Shown here piece by piece: positions 24,965 to 32,515 of a stretch of DNA of 34,944 nt. The stretch covers positions 1 to 34,944 of the forward strand of contig SUVY01000024.1 of assembly GCA_015061775.1 (NCBI GenBank), given 5' to 3'. The position numbers and the translations under genes were made by a program. Each line of letters opens with the position of its first letter. Position 1 is the stretch's first letter. The DNA is from Lentisphaerota bacterium. Lineage in GTDB: Bacteria; Verrucomicrobiota; Lentisphaeria; Victivallales; Victivallaceae. The notes beneath the pieces were generated by a model. It made no database searches, was not told the DNA's origin, and saw only the letters and a program-made list of their open reading frames with translations.

Positions 24965-26434
24965 ATGCAAAACAATTTGCTCCGCCATAAAATGCTCGGA
25001 GGCCTTCTCGGTAAAGCAGCAGGAGGCACTCTCGGAGCTCCGTATGAAGGTTGCAGAGGACCGCTGAAACTCAAATATTATGATCCTGTTCCGGATAAGA
25101 TGCTTCCCAACGATGACCTCGACCTGCAGATACTCTGGGCGTGCAAACTCCGCGATGAGTGGAACGGTATTTTGAGCTGCGACAACCTTGCCGAAGCATG
25201 GCTCAACTGCGTGGCGTTCCCTTTCGATGAATACGGGATCGCCATCCGCAATATCAAACTCGGTTTGCGCGGAAAAGCAATCGGTATTTACGACAACGCT
25301 TTTTCTGACGGACTCGGTGCCGCAATCAGAAGCGAAATTTGGGCTTATCTCGCTCCGGGCAACCCGGAACTTGCCATGAAATACGCAAAAATCGACGGCT
25401 GTATCGACCACTGCGGAAGCGGACTTGAAGCTGCCATGTGGCTCGCTGCTCTGGAAAGCATGGCTTTTACCGAGCCGGATATCAACAAGCTCATCAAAAA
25501 GAGCATTGAGCTGCTTCCCAAAAAGTCCCTGCTGAGAGACGTCGTCAAAGAGACCATCAAAATCTGCAAAAAGAGCGACAGTTTCAAAAACATCCGCAAG
25601 AAGATCCTTTCTGAATTCGGATGCAACAATTTTACCGACGTCCACCAGAATCTTGCCTTCGTCACTGCTGCATTGATCATGGGCAAAGGAGATTTTTCCA
25701 AGAGCATCTGCACCGCCGTCAACTTCGGATGCGACACCGACTGCACCGGAGCTACCGTCGGAGCGATCCTCGGAATCATTGATCCGGACGGAATTCCGAA
25801 AAAATGGCTCAAGCCCATCGGCAATGCGCTCGTTGTAAGTAAAGAGATCACCGGAATCAATCCTCCTGCCACCCTCGATGAATTCGCAGACCTCATTCTT
25901 GAACTCAGAAAGAGCATCAGGATCGTCGATGATTCAAAGCAGGATATTCCGGAAAAACAGCTCGAGATATCAGGAAGAAGCTACACCGTTTCCAACTGGT
26001 TTGCTGATGACTTCCGCAAATGCCCGGTTCAAGCACCCAGAACCAAGCAGGAACTCAAATTTTCAGGCAACTATGTCGAAGTTGATTTCAGCGGTCTCAA
26101 GCCCGATACGCTGCTGGTATATGAGGTCGATTTCAACATCACAGAAGAAGATGACTACATCGTCATGCTCTCGACTGAAGCCAATATGCGCGCATGGATC
26201 GACGGAAACTACGCGTTCGGACAGGAGTCCGGCCCCTTCCTTCCTGCGCTGCATCGGACTCCGCTCAACCAGCGCACAACTTTGAAACTTGCCAAAGGCA
26301 GGCACACCCTCGCTTTCGGACTTGCTCCGCTCTACGAGGAAATGGATTCTGCTCCCGTATTCTTCGCCGTCGGCAAAAAGAGTACGAGAATGCACGTCCA
26401 CGACGCTTTTGAACGAAAAATCATAAACAAATAA
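24965..26434 (+). CDS. ADP-ribosylglycohydrolase-family protein with C-terminal beta domain
   Basis: A 489-residue protein. Residues 1-300 match the all-helical ADP-ribosylglycohydrolase (DraG/ARH) fold: MLGGLLGKAAGGTLGAPYEG at the start, NDDLDLQ in place of the usual metal-binding DDT, and NFGCDTDCTGATVGAILG, which keeps the second metal-binding DTD motif. Residues about 345-485 form a separate beta-rich domain (VDFSGLKPDTLLVYEVDFNI, LSTEANMRAWIDGNYAFG, LAKGRHTLAFGLAPL) that looks like a PA14- or carbohydrate-binding-type sandwich. No signal peptide. The family includes enzymes that remove ADP-ribose, but members in sugar-use loci may act on other N- or O-glycosides. Given fucI and GH78 close by, a sugar substrate is plausible. 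AAGGA lies 9 nt before ATG. Confidence 0.78.
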   Translation: MQNNLLRHKMLGGLLGKAAGGTLGAPYEGCRGPLKLKYYDPVPDKMLPNDDLDLQILWACKLRDEWNGILSCDNLAEAWLNCVAFPFDEYGIAIRNIKLGLRGKAIGIYDNAFSDGLGAAIRSEIWAYLAPGNPELAMKYAKIDGCIDHCGSGLEAAMWLAALESMAFTEPDINKLIKKSIELLPKKSLLRDVVKETIKICKKSDSFKNIRKKILSEFGCNNFTDVHQNLAFVTAALIMGKGDFSKSICTAVNFGCDTDCTGATVGAILGIIDPDGIPKKWLKPIGNALVVSKEITGINPPATLDEFADLILELRKSIRIVDDSKQDIPEKQLEISGRSYTVSNWFADDFRKCPVQAPRTKQELKFSGNYVEVDFSGLKPDTLLVYEVDFNITEEDDYIVMLSTEANMRAWIDGNYAFGQESGPFLPALHRTPLNQRTTLKLAKGRHTLAFGLAPLYEEMDSAPVFFAVGKKSTRMHVHDAFERKIINK

Positions 26435-26461
26435 TCATTATAAGTAAGGAAAAACAGCAAC

Positions 26462-27157
26462 ATGGAACACCTCAATACACCTCCGGAAAATCACGTCAAG
26501 GTACTCGACGGTCAGGGATGGGTCGGACTTATCGACTCGCTCGGAACTGAAAGCACCATCGTCAATGCCGCCAGAGTCTCTTTCGGCAAACTTAAAAACA
26601 CCATGGATGAGCGCGATGTCAAGCTGCTGGAGTATCTGATCGAAAACCGTCACACCAGCCCCCTTGAGCACATCGTGTTCACTTTCAGCGTCCATTGCCC
26701 GCTCTTCATCCGCGGTCAATGGCACCGCCACCGCACGTGGAGCTACAACGAAATATCCCGCCGCTACACCGAGATCGATATGGAATTCTACACTCCTGCA
26801 CAGCTCCGCCGTCAGGCTGAGAGCAACCGTCAGGCATCTTACAGCGATCCGGATTTCAATCCCGCCGAACTGAGAAGCGCGATAGACGACCACAACAAAA
26901 AGTCCCTCGCCCTCTATGAGCAGCTTCTGGCGTCAGGAGTCTGCCGCGAGCAGGCCCGCGGAGTGCTTCCGCAGAATATGATGGTCACCTTCTGGGGTAC
27001 CGTCGATCTCTCGAACCTGCTGCACTTCCTCAATCTGCGTGACAGCGACCACGCTCAGGCGGAAATCAAAGAGTACGCTCAGGCAATCAAAAAACTGATC
27101 AAACCGATTGTGCCGAACGTGGCAGCTTATTTTGAAAAAAAAGGTCAAACCTGGTAA
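26462..27157 (+). CDS. thyX: Flavin-dependent thymidylate synthase
   Basis: Makes dTMP from dUMP using methylene-tetrahydrofolate, FAD and NADPH, replacing ThyA; cytoplasmic homotetramer. 231 residues, the usual length. The defining ThyX motif is intact: RHRTWSYNEISRRY (residues 89-102; consensus RHRxxSxNExSxR), preceded by RHTSPLEHIVFTF. The C-terminal part holds VLPQNMMVTFWGTVDLSNLLHFLNLR, where substrate-binding Arg and Asn residues of the family lie. AAGGA lies about 11 nt before the ATG. It sits between the ADP-ribosylglycohydrolase-like gene and fucI with no visible terminator on either side, so it is likely co-transcribed despite having no shared pathway. Confidence 0.95.
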   Translation: MEHLNTPPENHVKVLDGQGWVGLIDSLGTESTIVNAARVSFGKLKNTMDERDVKLLEYLIENRHTSPLEHIVFTFSVHCPLFIRGQWHRHRTWSYNEISRRYTEIDMEFYTPAQLRRQAESNRQASYSDPDFNPAELRSAIDDHNKKSLALYEQLLASGVCREQARGVLPQNMMVTFWGTVDLSNLLHFLNLRDSDHAQAEIKEYAQAIKKLIKPIVPNVAAYFEKKGQTW

Positions 27158-27184
27158 TACAACCCCCTATAAGAGGAGATAAAA

Positions 27185-28966
27185 ATGAGAGACAGCAATC
27201 GTTTCCAAGGTGAAAAAGTACGTATCGGTATCCGTCCTGTGATCGACGGACGCCGCCGCGGAGTGCGCGAAAGCCTCGAAGAGCAGACCATGAACATGGC
27301 GAAGGCAGCAGCTGAACTGATCGAAAAGAATGTCCGTCATATCGACGGAACTCCGGTCGAGTGCGTCATCGCTGACACCTGCATCGCCGGAGCGGCGGAG
27401 GCTGCAAAGTGCGCTTCAAAATTCCAGAACTCCAATGTCGGAGTCTCTCTTTCCGTCACCCCCTGCTGGTGCTACGGTTCAGAGACTATGGATATGGATC
27501 CGCTCACTCCCAAAGCGGTGTGGGGTTTCAACGGTACTGAGCGTCCCGGAGCAGTCTATCTTGCCGCCGTGCTCGCCGCCCACAGCCAGAAGGGACTTCC
27601 CGCTTTCGGAATTTACGGACACAATGTCCAGGACAGCACCGACACCTCGATTCCGGAAGACGTCCAGGAGAAGATCCTGCGCTTCGCCCGCGCCGGTCTC
27701 GCCGTCGCCACCATGCGCGGAAAAAGCTACCTCTCTATGGGTAGCGTCTCCATGGGTATCGCCGGTTCTATCGTCGATCCCAATGTCTTTGAGGACTACT
27801 TCGGAATGCGCTGCGTCTCTATCGATATGAGCGAATTCATCCGCCGCGTCAACGAAAACATCATCGATCCCGAAGAGCTGAAAATCGCCCTTGAGTGGAC
27901 CAAAAAGAACTGCAAACAGGGTCCGGATATCTGCAACGCAGAATCACTTCCCAAAGAGCGTCAGGAACAGATCTGGGAGTATGTGGTCAAAATGGCTATC
28001 ATCACCAAAGATCTCATGGGCGGCAATCCCAAACTCGCCGAGCTCGGATTCGGAGAAGAGGCTCTCGGTCATAACGCCATCGCATCAGGTTTCCAGGGAC
28101 AGCGTCAGTGGACAGACCACATGCCCAACGGCGACTACATGGAAGCTATCCTCAACTCCTCATTCGACTGGGAAGGCGCACGTCAGCCCTACGTTGTCGC
28201 TACCGAGAACGATGCTATGAACGGTATGGCGATGCTCTTCGGCCACCTGCTCACCGGAACCGCATCTGCTTTCTCCGATGTGCGTACCTACTGGAGCCCC
28301 GAGGCTGTTGAGCGCGTAAGCGGCATCAAGCCGACCGGACTTGCCGCCAACGGATTCATCCACCTCATCAACTCAGGCGCGACCTGTCTTGACGCCGCCG
28401 GTCAGGCTGAGATCGATGGCAAACCCGCAATGAAGCCCTTCTGGGATATCTCTGAGCAGGAAATCGACGCCAGCCTTAAAGCGACCAGCTGGATCCCGGC
28501 AAACCTCGGTTATTTCCGCGGAGGCGGCTACTCCAGCCACTTCCTGAGCAAAGGAAACATGCCTGTCACCATGACCCGTCTCAACACCGTCAAAGGTATC
28601 GGACTTGTTCTCCAGATCGCCGAAGGATGGACCTGCGACGTCGATGAGAAGATCTTTGATATCATCAACAAACGTACCGATCCGGGCTGGCCGACCACCT
28701 TCTTCGTTCCCCGTCTCACCGGAGAAGGCGCATTCAAAGATGTTTACAGCGTCATGGCAAACTGGGGTGCAAACCACGGTGCATTCAATTACGGACACAT
28801 CGGTAAGGATCTCATCACCCTTGCCTCCATGCTCCGTATTCCCGTCTGCATGCACAACGTCGATGAGGATGGAATTTACCGTCCCAGCACCTGGAGCGCA
28901 TTCGGAATGGACAAAGAGGGTGCAGACTATCGCGCCTGTGCCGCTCTCGGTCCGATCTACCGCTGA
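27185..28966 (+). CDS. fucI: L-fucose isomerase
   Basis: Converts L-fucose to L-fuculose (also D-arabinose to D-ribulose), first step of intracellular fucose breakdown; Mn-dependent, cytoplasmic. 593 residues, matching the E. coli enzyme closely. The N-terminus [24 protein letters not shown] is typical. Expected active-site positions are present: Glu in [11 protein letters not shown], Asp in [11 protein letters not shown] and His in [13 protein letters not shown], corresponding by position to E. coli Glu337, Asp361 and His528. A strong ribosome site AGGAG lies 6 nt before ATG. The gene ends its transcription unit: a clear terminator (28989-29017) and repeat copy B follow. No fuculokinase or aldolase gene lies in the window. 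A link to mucin or plant-glycan use is inferred. Confidence 0.95.
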   Translation: MRDSNRFQGEKVRIGIRPVIDGRRRGVRESLEEQTMNMAKAAAELIEKNVRHIDGTPVECVIADTCIAGAAEAAKCASKFQNSNVGVSLSVTPCWCYGSETMDMDPLTPKAVWGFNGTERPGAVYLAAVLAAHSQKGLPAFGIYGHNVQDSTDTSIPEDVQEKILRFARAGLAVATMRGKSYLSMGSVSMGIAGSIVDPNVFEDYFGMRCVSIDMSEFIRRVNENIIDPEELKIALEWTKKNCKQGPDICNAESLPKERQEQIWEYVVKMAIITKDLMGGNPKLAELGFGEEALGHNAIASGFQGQRQWTDHMPNGDYMEAILNSSFDWEGARQPYVVATENDAMNGMAMLFGHLLTGTASAFSDVRTYWSPEAVERVSGIKPTGLAANGFIHLINSGATCLDAAGQAEIDGKPAMKPFWDISEQEIDASLKATSWIPANLGYFRGGGYSSHFLSKGNMPVTMTRLNTVKGIGLVLQIAEGWTCDVDEKIFDIINKRTDPGWPTTFFVPRLTGEGAFKDVYSVMANWGANHGAFNYGHIGKDLITLASMLRIPVCMHNVDEDGIYRPSTWSAFGMDKEGADYRACAALGPIYR

Positions 28967-28988
28967 TATCGAGCTTTTCAGCACAAAC

Positions 28989-29017
28989 AAGGCAGTCCGT
29001 TACGGGCTGCCTTTTTT
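28989..29017 (+). terminator. Rho-independent terminator after fucI
   Basis: AAGGCAGTCCG (28989-28999) pairs with CGGGCTGCCTT (29003-29013), with one T-G pair, 3-nt loop and a run of T to 29017. It lies 23 nt after the fucI stop codon and directly before repeat copy B. Confidence 0.9.
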
Positions 29018-29022
29018 ATTAT

Positions 29023-29208
29023 GTTCCCGATATGGGGAGATGATGCGGGGAAAGCGGGAAAACTTCTTTTCTCGAGAAAAGAAGCCGAACGTCGGCTTCG
29101 TTATTCTTGTCCCCTTGTCCCGCCATAGCCTTGGCGACGGCGGATCTCACCCTTTCAAGAAAAGCGAAAAAACTTTTTTATTTACTTTTACCTACCTTTG
29201 CCGGGAAC
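29023..29208 (+). repeat. Dispersed intergenic hairpin repeat, copy B
   Basis: Starts GTTCCCGATATGGGGAGATG at 29023, right behind the fucI terminator and in the same direction as fucI. The core hairpin keeps CTTCTTTTC (29063-29071) / GAAAAGAAG (29076-29084) around loop TCGA. The outer right arm found in copies A and C is replaced here by a different stretch that contains its own hairpin AAGCCGA/TCGGCTT (29082-29098). The shared end CTTTCAAGAAAAGCG recurs at 29152-29166. An inverted terminal match, GTTCCCG (29023-29029) against CGGGAAC (29202-29208), suggests MITE-like ends. No coding capacity. Confidence 0.75.
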
Positions 29209-29261
29209 AGAGCCTTTTTTATTATCTTCAAAACTAACTTTTTTGATGTTTTTAACTCTTT

Positions 29262-29288
29262 TTGACTGGCAAAAAAATAAAATATAAT
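29262..29288 (+). promoter_or_regulatory. Probable promoter of the UDP-sugar pyrophosphorylase gene
   Basis: TTGACT (29262-29267) precedes TATAAT (29283-29288) by 15 bp; an overlapping TAATAT two bases later would give 17 bp. The stretch is very A/T rich and 44 bp from the ATG at 29332. Confidence 0.5.
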
Positions 29289-29331
29289 ATATATTTTATA
29301 ATACGTCAGCTAACTTTTATGGAGCAATAAA

Positions 29332-30759
29332 ATGAATATCGATACCCAACTTGAAAAATCTATCATCGCAGCCGGTCAGGAGCAGGTGCTGAAATATTGG
29401 AATGAACTTGACGAACAAGGTCAGAAACAGCTTGCAGGTCAACTTGAAAACATCAACTTTTCAGAACTCTCCCGCCTCATTCCGGAATACGTGACCAGCC
29501 GTCCCAAAACCGCGATTCCGGACGACCTTGCTCCGGCTCCCTATTTTCCTATGGAGCCTGCGGACAGTAAACAGGCGGAGCTCTACGCAAAAGCCGAAGC
29601 CCGCGGAACGGAACTCCTGAAATCAGGAAGAGTCTGCTTTCTCACCGTCGCCGGAGGTCAGGGAACCCGTCTCGGATTCGACGGTCCCAAAGGAACCTAT
29701 CCAATCGGCCCCGTCACCGGAAGAACTCTCTTCGCCTATTTCGCCCAGAACATCCTGCGCGCAAGCAAAAAATATCAGGTAAAATTCACCTGGTACATCA
29801 TGACCAGTCTGCTCAACAATCAGGCGACCACCAGCTTCTTCGCTGAAAACAACTATTTCGGTCTCGATAAAGATCAGGTTTTCTTCTTCACGCAGGGAAC
29901 TATGCCTGCGATCGGATACGACGGAAAACTCCTGCTGGGCGCAAAAGACTCGCTCTCACTCTCTCCGGACGGTCATGGCGGCACATTGCTTGCTCTTAGA
30001 AAATCAGGTGCACTTGAGCGTATGACTGCTGAGGGAACTGATATCATATCCTATTTCCAGGTCGATAATCCGCTTATCAAGATGACCAATCCGCTTTTCA
30101 TCGGACTCCATGACCTTGAGAACGCAGAAATGAGTGCCGTCATGCTCGCAAAGACTGGTCCCTATGAAAAACTGGGCAACTTCTGTGTGTCTCAGGGCAG
30201 ACTCAACATCATCGAGTACAGCGATCTTCCCAAAGAGTTGGCTGAGCAGACTGACGAAAACGGAAAACTTGCATACATCGCCGGAAGTCCCGCAATGCAC
30301 CTTATTTCCCGCGATTTCATCGGCAGACTCACTGCTGGAAATGAACTTAAGCTGCCATGGCACCGTGCCGACAAGAAGATTCCGTACCTCAACGAAAACG
30401 GAGAACTGGTCACTCCGGCTGAACCCAACGGAGTCAAACTTGAGTCATTTATATTTGACGCCCTTCCGCTTGCCGAGCGCACAATGGTGCTTGAGTGCGA
30501 CCGCGATGAAGTGTTCGCTCCGACCAAGAACCCCACCGGAGTTGACTCCGTGGAAAGCTGCCGCGCAATGCTCATTGAACGCGATGCAAGACGCCTCGAG
30601 AGAGCCGGTGTCAAAGTCGCCCGCAACGCTGACGGCTCCGTGAATGCAAAAATCGAGATATCCCCTGCCCTCGTGCTTGACGATGAAGACGCTGCGGCTC
30701 TGGTCAAAGCTGAAAATATCAGCGAAATATCTCCGGAAGACACTGTGGTCTTTGAATAA
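29332..30759 (+). CDS. UDP-N-acetylhexosamine/UDP-sugar pyrophosphorylase (UAP1-like)
   Basis: Nucleotidyltransferase that makes a UDP-sugar (UDP-GlcNAc, UDP-GalNAc or UDP-glucose) from UTP and the sugar 1-phosphate; cytoplasmic. 475 residues. It belongs to the eukaryote-like UDPGP/UAP1 family rather than bacterial GlmU or GalU. The nucleotide-binding loop is VAGGQGTRLGFDGPKGTYPI (about residues 106-125), and family motifs follow: WYIMTSLLNNQATTSFF, FFTQGTMPAIGYDGKLLL, SPDGHGGTLLAL and YFQVDNPL. GGAG lies 7 nt before the ATG. The ftsW-like gene follows after 21 bp, which suggests that precursor supply and cell-wall synthesis are expressed together. The exact sugar cannot be told from sequence alone. 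Confidence 0.9.
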   Translation: MNIDTQLEKSIIAAGQEQVLKYWNELDEQGQKQLAGQLENINFSELSRLIPEYVTSRPKTAIPDDLAPAPYFPMEPADSKQAELYAKAEARGTELLKSGRVCFLTVAGGQGTRLGFDGPKGTYPIGPVTGRTLFAYFAQNILRASKKYQVKFTWYIMTSLLNNQATTSFFAENNYFGLDKDQVFFFTQGTMPAIGYDGKLLLGAKDSLSLSPDGHGGTLLALRKSGALERMTAEGTDIISYFQVDNPLIKMTNPLFIGLHDLENAEMSAVMLAKTGPYEKLGNFCVSQGRLNIIEYSDLPKELAEQTDENGKLAYIAGSPAMHLISRDFIGRLTAGNELKLPWHRADKKIPYLNENGELVTPAEPNGVKLESFIFDALPLAERTMVLECDRDEVFAPTKNPTGVDSVESCRAMLIERDARRLERAGVKVARNADGSVNAKIEISPALVLDDEDAAALVKAENISEISPEDTVVFE

Positions 30760-30780
30760 AACAACTCCGGAAGATCTCCA

Positions 30781-31989
30781 ATGGCAATATCAGGAAAAAC
30801 CAGACATCAGGACATTTCCGTCCAGCAAAATGCTGGCGGGGACAGTCAGATAATGCTCACAGCCCTGCACCTTGTGACCATCGTAACGCTGCTCGTTGCG
30901 TTCGGTCTTGTAATGCTCTACTCCGCAAGTTTCAGCAGGGCGGGAGTCAAGTTTTTCAGCAACCAGCTGATCTGGATATTCCTCGGCATTGCCGGAGGTT
31001 TCAGCTGCTTCGCGGTCGGTTACCGGAGAATGGCTGATTTGAGTCTTATCTGGATGGCGCTCTCCTTTGTCGCCCTCATAGCCTGTCTGTTTTTCAAGCC
31101 GATCAACGGAGCCCACCGCTGGCTGCACTTCGGAGGTTTTTCCATACAACCCTCTGAATTTGCCAAAATAGCCGTCGCACTCTTTACCGCAAAATACTGC
31201 AGCGATTATCAGTGGACTTTCTCCAAATTCAAAGCCCACAACGGCTTGCTGAAACTCGGAATAACTGCAATGCTGGTAATTTGTGCCGTGCTTGCCGGAA
31301 GAGACTTCGGAACGACCATCCTGATAGGAGCAATGTTCTGTGTCACGCTGTTTGCGGCAGGTTTATATTTGCGGTATGTGATATTTCCCATGCTGGCAGT
31401 TGGAATGATGGCTCTTTACATCTACCTGTTCGATGCCGAACGTCTGGCTCGCGCCACCTCATTTTTGCACCCCGAACTGGTACATCAGGGAGAAGGATAT
31501 CAGCTCTGGAACTCCCTGCTGGCACTCGGTTCCGGAAACTGGTTCGGAATAGGATTCATGGAAAGCCGGATGAAAGCAAGATATCTTCCTGAAGCGCACA
31601 CCGACTTTATCGTGTCGATCATCGGCGAGGAGTTGGGCTTTATCGCGCTGCTGATAATAATATTGCTTTATGCAAGCTTCTGCTGGTGTGCCGTAAAAAT
31701 CGCCAAGAGAGCATACTCCCGGTTGGGAACTCTTCTGGCATTCGCGCTCTGCTGCGGAGTTACGTTTCAGGCTATCATCAATCTGTCGGTCATCTCCGGA
31801 AGCGTTCCGACCAAAGGAATGCCCGCGCCCTTCATCAGCTATGGAGGAAGCAATATGATCGCCTGCCTTGTCGCAGTTGGCTTGCTGGTATCCATTGCAT
31901 CTGAAGCATACGATCCGGAAGGTGATAAACGTATCCGGGAAGCCATAATGGGCAAAATATTCTTCTTTGTCAGAAAGAAAAAGCGGTGA
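30781..31989 (+). CDS. ftsW: FtsW/RodA/SpoVE-family peptidoglycan glycosyltransferase (FtsW-like)
   Basis: SEDS-family polytopic protein that polymerises lipid II into glycan strands with a partner class B penicillin-binding protein. 402 residues with about ten membrane helices after a hydrophilic N-terminus of about 28 residues. Family motifs: LVMLYSASF in the first helix, INGAHRWLHFGGFSIQPSEFAKIAVALF, GIGFMESRMKARYLPEAHTDFIVSIIGEELGFIA, and GMPAPFISYGGSNMIACLVAVGLL. The LPEAHTDFI segment and overall length favour FtsW over RodA. The start ATG has only GGAAGAT upstream; a later ATG at 30853 would still keep every membrane helix. A gcgaaaaa/tttttcgc inverted repeat (31993-32015) follows the stop but has no T-run. 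No ftsI, mur genes or ftsZ lie in the window. Confidence 0.85.
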   Translation: MAISGKTRHQDISVQQNAGGDSQIMLTALHLVTIVTLLVAFGLVMLYSASFSRAGVKFFSNQLIWIFLGIAGGFSCFAVGYRRMADLSLIWMALSFVALIACLFFKPINGAHRWLHFGGFSIQPSEFAKIAVALFTAKYCSDYQWTFSKFKAHNGLLKLGITAMLVICAVLAGRDFGTTILIGAMFCVTLFAAGLYLRYVIFPMLAVGMMALYIYLFDAERLARATSFLHPELVHQGEGYQLWNSLLALGSGNWFGIGFMESRMKARYLPEAHTDFIVSIIGEELGFIALLIIILLYASFCWCAVKIAKRAYSRLGTLLAFALCCGVTFQAIINLSVISGSVPTKGMPAPFISYGGSNMIACLVAVGLLVSIASEAYDPEGDKRIREAIMGKIFFFVRKKKR

Positions 31990-32015
31990 TTTGCGAAAAA
32001 AAGTCTGTTTTTCGC

Positions 32016-32044
32016 TTGAAAAATAATAAAGAAAAGTTTATATT
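32016..32044 (+). promoter_or_regulatory. sigma70-like promoter of rpsU
   Basis: TTGAAA (32016-32021) and TATATT (32039-32044) are spaced exactly 17 bp, with a predicted start near 32051 and an A/T-rich leader of about 46 nt to the ATG at 32097. Confidence 0.6.
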
Positions 32045-32096
32045 ATAAAATAAGAAGTTTAACTATCAGCAAAATAGAGAAAGGGGGTGAATCCAA

Positions 32097-32264
32097 ATGA
32101 CCACTGAAGTCCGCGTCAAAAAGGGCGAAGTTATCGACCGCGCATTGCGTCGTCTGAAAAAGAAGCTCGACAAGGAAGGCACCCTCAAGGAACTGCGTAA
32201 CCGCCGTCACTATGAGAAGCCCAGCGAGATCAAACGTCGTGAGGCCAAACAGCGCCGCCACTAA
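32097..32264 (+). CDS. rpsU: 30S ribosomal protein S21
   Basis: A 55-residue, very basic small-subunit protein, [20 protein letters not shown] at the start, then [20 protein letters not shown] and [15 protein letters not shown]. This is the normal S21 pattern (V..GE..D.ALRR.KK...K.G...E.R.R..YEKPS..RKR). In E. coli it binds near the 3' end of 16S rRNA and helps initiation on natural mRNAs. The ribosome site AAGGGGGTGA 7 nt before ATG is exceptionally strong. It has its own promoter and a strong terminator, so it is a single-gene unit. Confidence 0.93.
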   Translation: MTTEVRVKKGEVIDRALRRLKKKLDKEGTLKELRNRRHYEKPSEIKRREAKQRRH

Positions 32265-32285
32265 TAGTTTAATCTCATCGAAGAA

Positions 32286-32313
32286 GCCGTCAATACAAAT
32301 TGGCGGCTTTTTT
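32286..32313 (+). terminator. Rho-independent terminator after rpsU
   Basis: GCCGTCAAT (32286-32294) pairs with ATTGGCGGC (32299-32307), one T-G pair, loop ACAA, followed by six T (32308-32313). It lies 21 nt after the rpsU stop codon. Confidence 0.9.
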
Positions 32314-32349
32314 GTTTGCCGTAAAACTGATTTCAAGGTATAAAAAAAG

Positions 32350-32509
32350 CTTTGTTCCTGATATGGGTAGATTATGCGGGGGATGGGCGAAACTTCTTTT
32401 CACGAGAAAAGAGGTTTCGCCCTTCCCCCTCACCCCCTAACCCACTTCAAGAAAAGCGGAGTTCTTATATAATTTTTACTTACAAAGTGGTTTTATTATC
32501 TCCCCATGC
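32350..32509 (+). repeat. Dispersed intergenic hairpin repeat, copy C
   Basis: Third copy, behind rpsU and in the same direction. It begins GCTTTGTTCCTGATATGGG, a diverged form of the A/B start. The hairpin is GGGCGAAACTTCTTTTC (32385-32401) against 32406-32422, loop ACGA. Compared with copy A several stem bases differ, and partner bases differ too, so pairing is kept. The shared end CTTCAAGAAAAGCG lies at 32445-32458. The stretch ATTATCTCCCCATGCC (32495-32510) resembles an inverted copy of the element's start, so this copy may have terminal inverted repeats too. It sits between convergent rpsU and the surface-protein paralog. Confidence 0.7.
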
Positions 32510-32515
32510 CTTTTT

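Noticed and set aside
31993-32015. Inverted repeat GCGAAAAA/TTTTTCGC after ftsW as a terminator
   Set aside because: No T-run follows on the plus strand and the rpsU -35 element begins at its edge. It could be a weak or Rho-linked signal, but it is not supported as a classical terminator.
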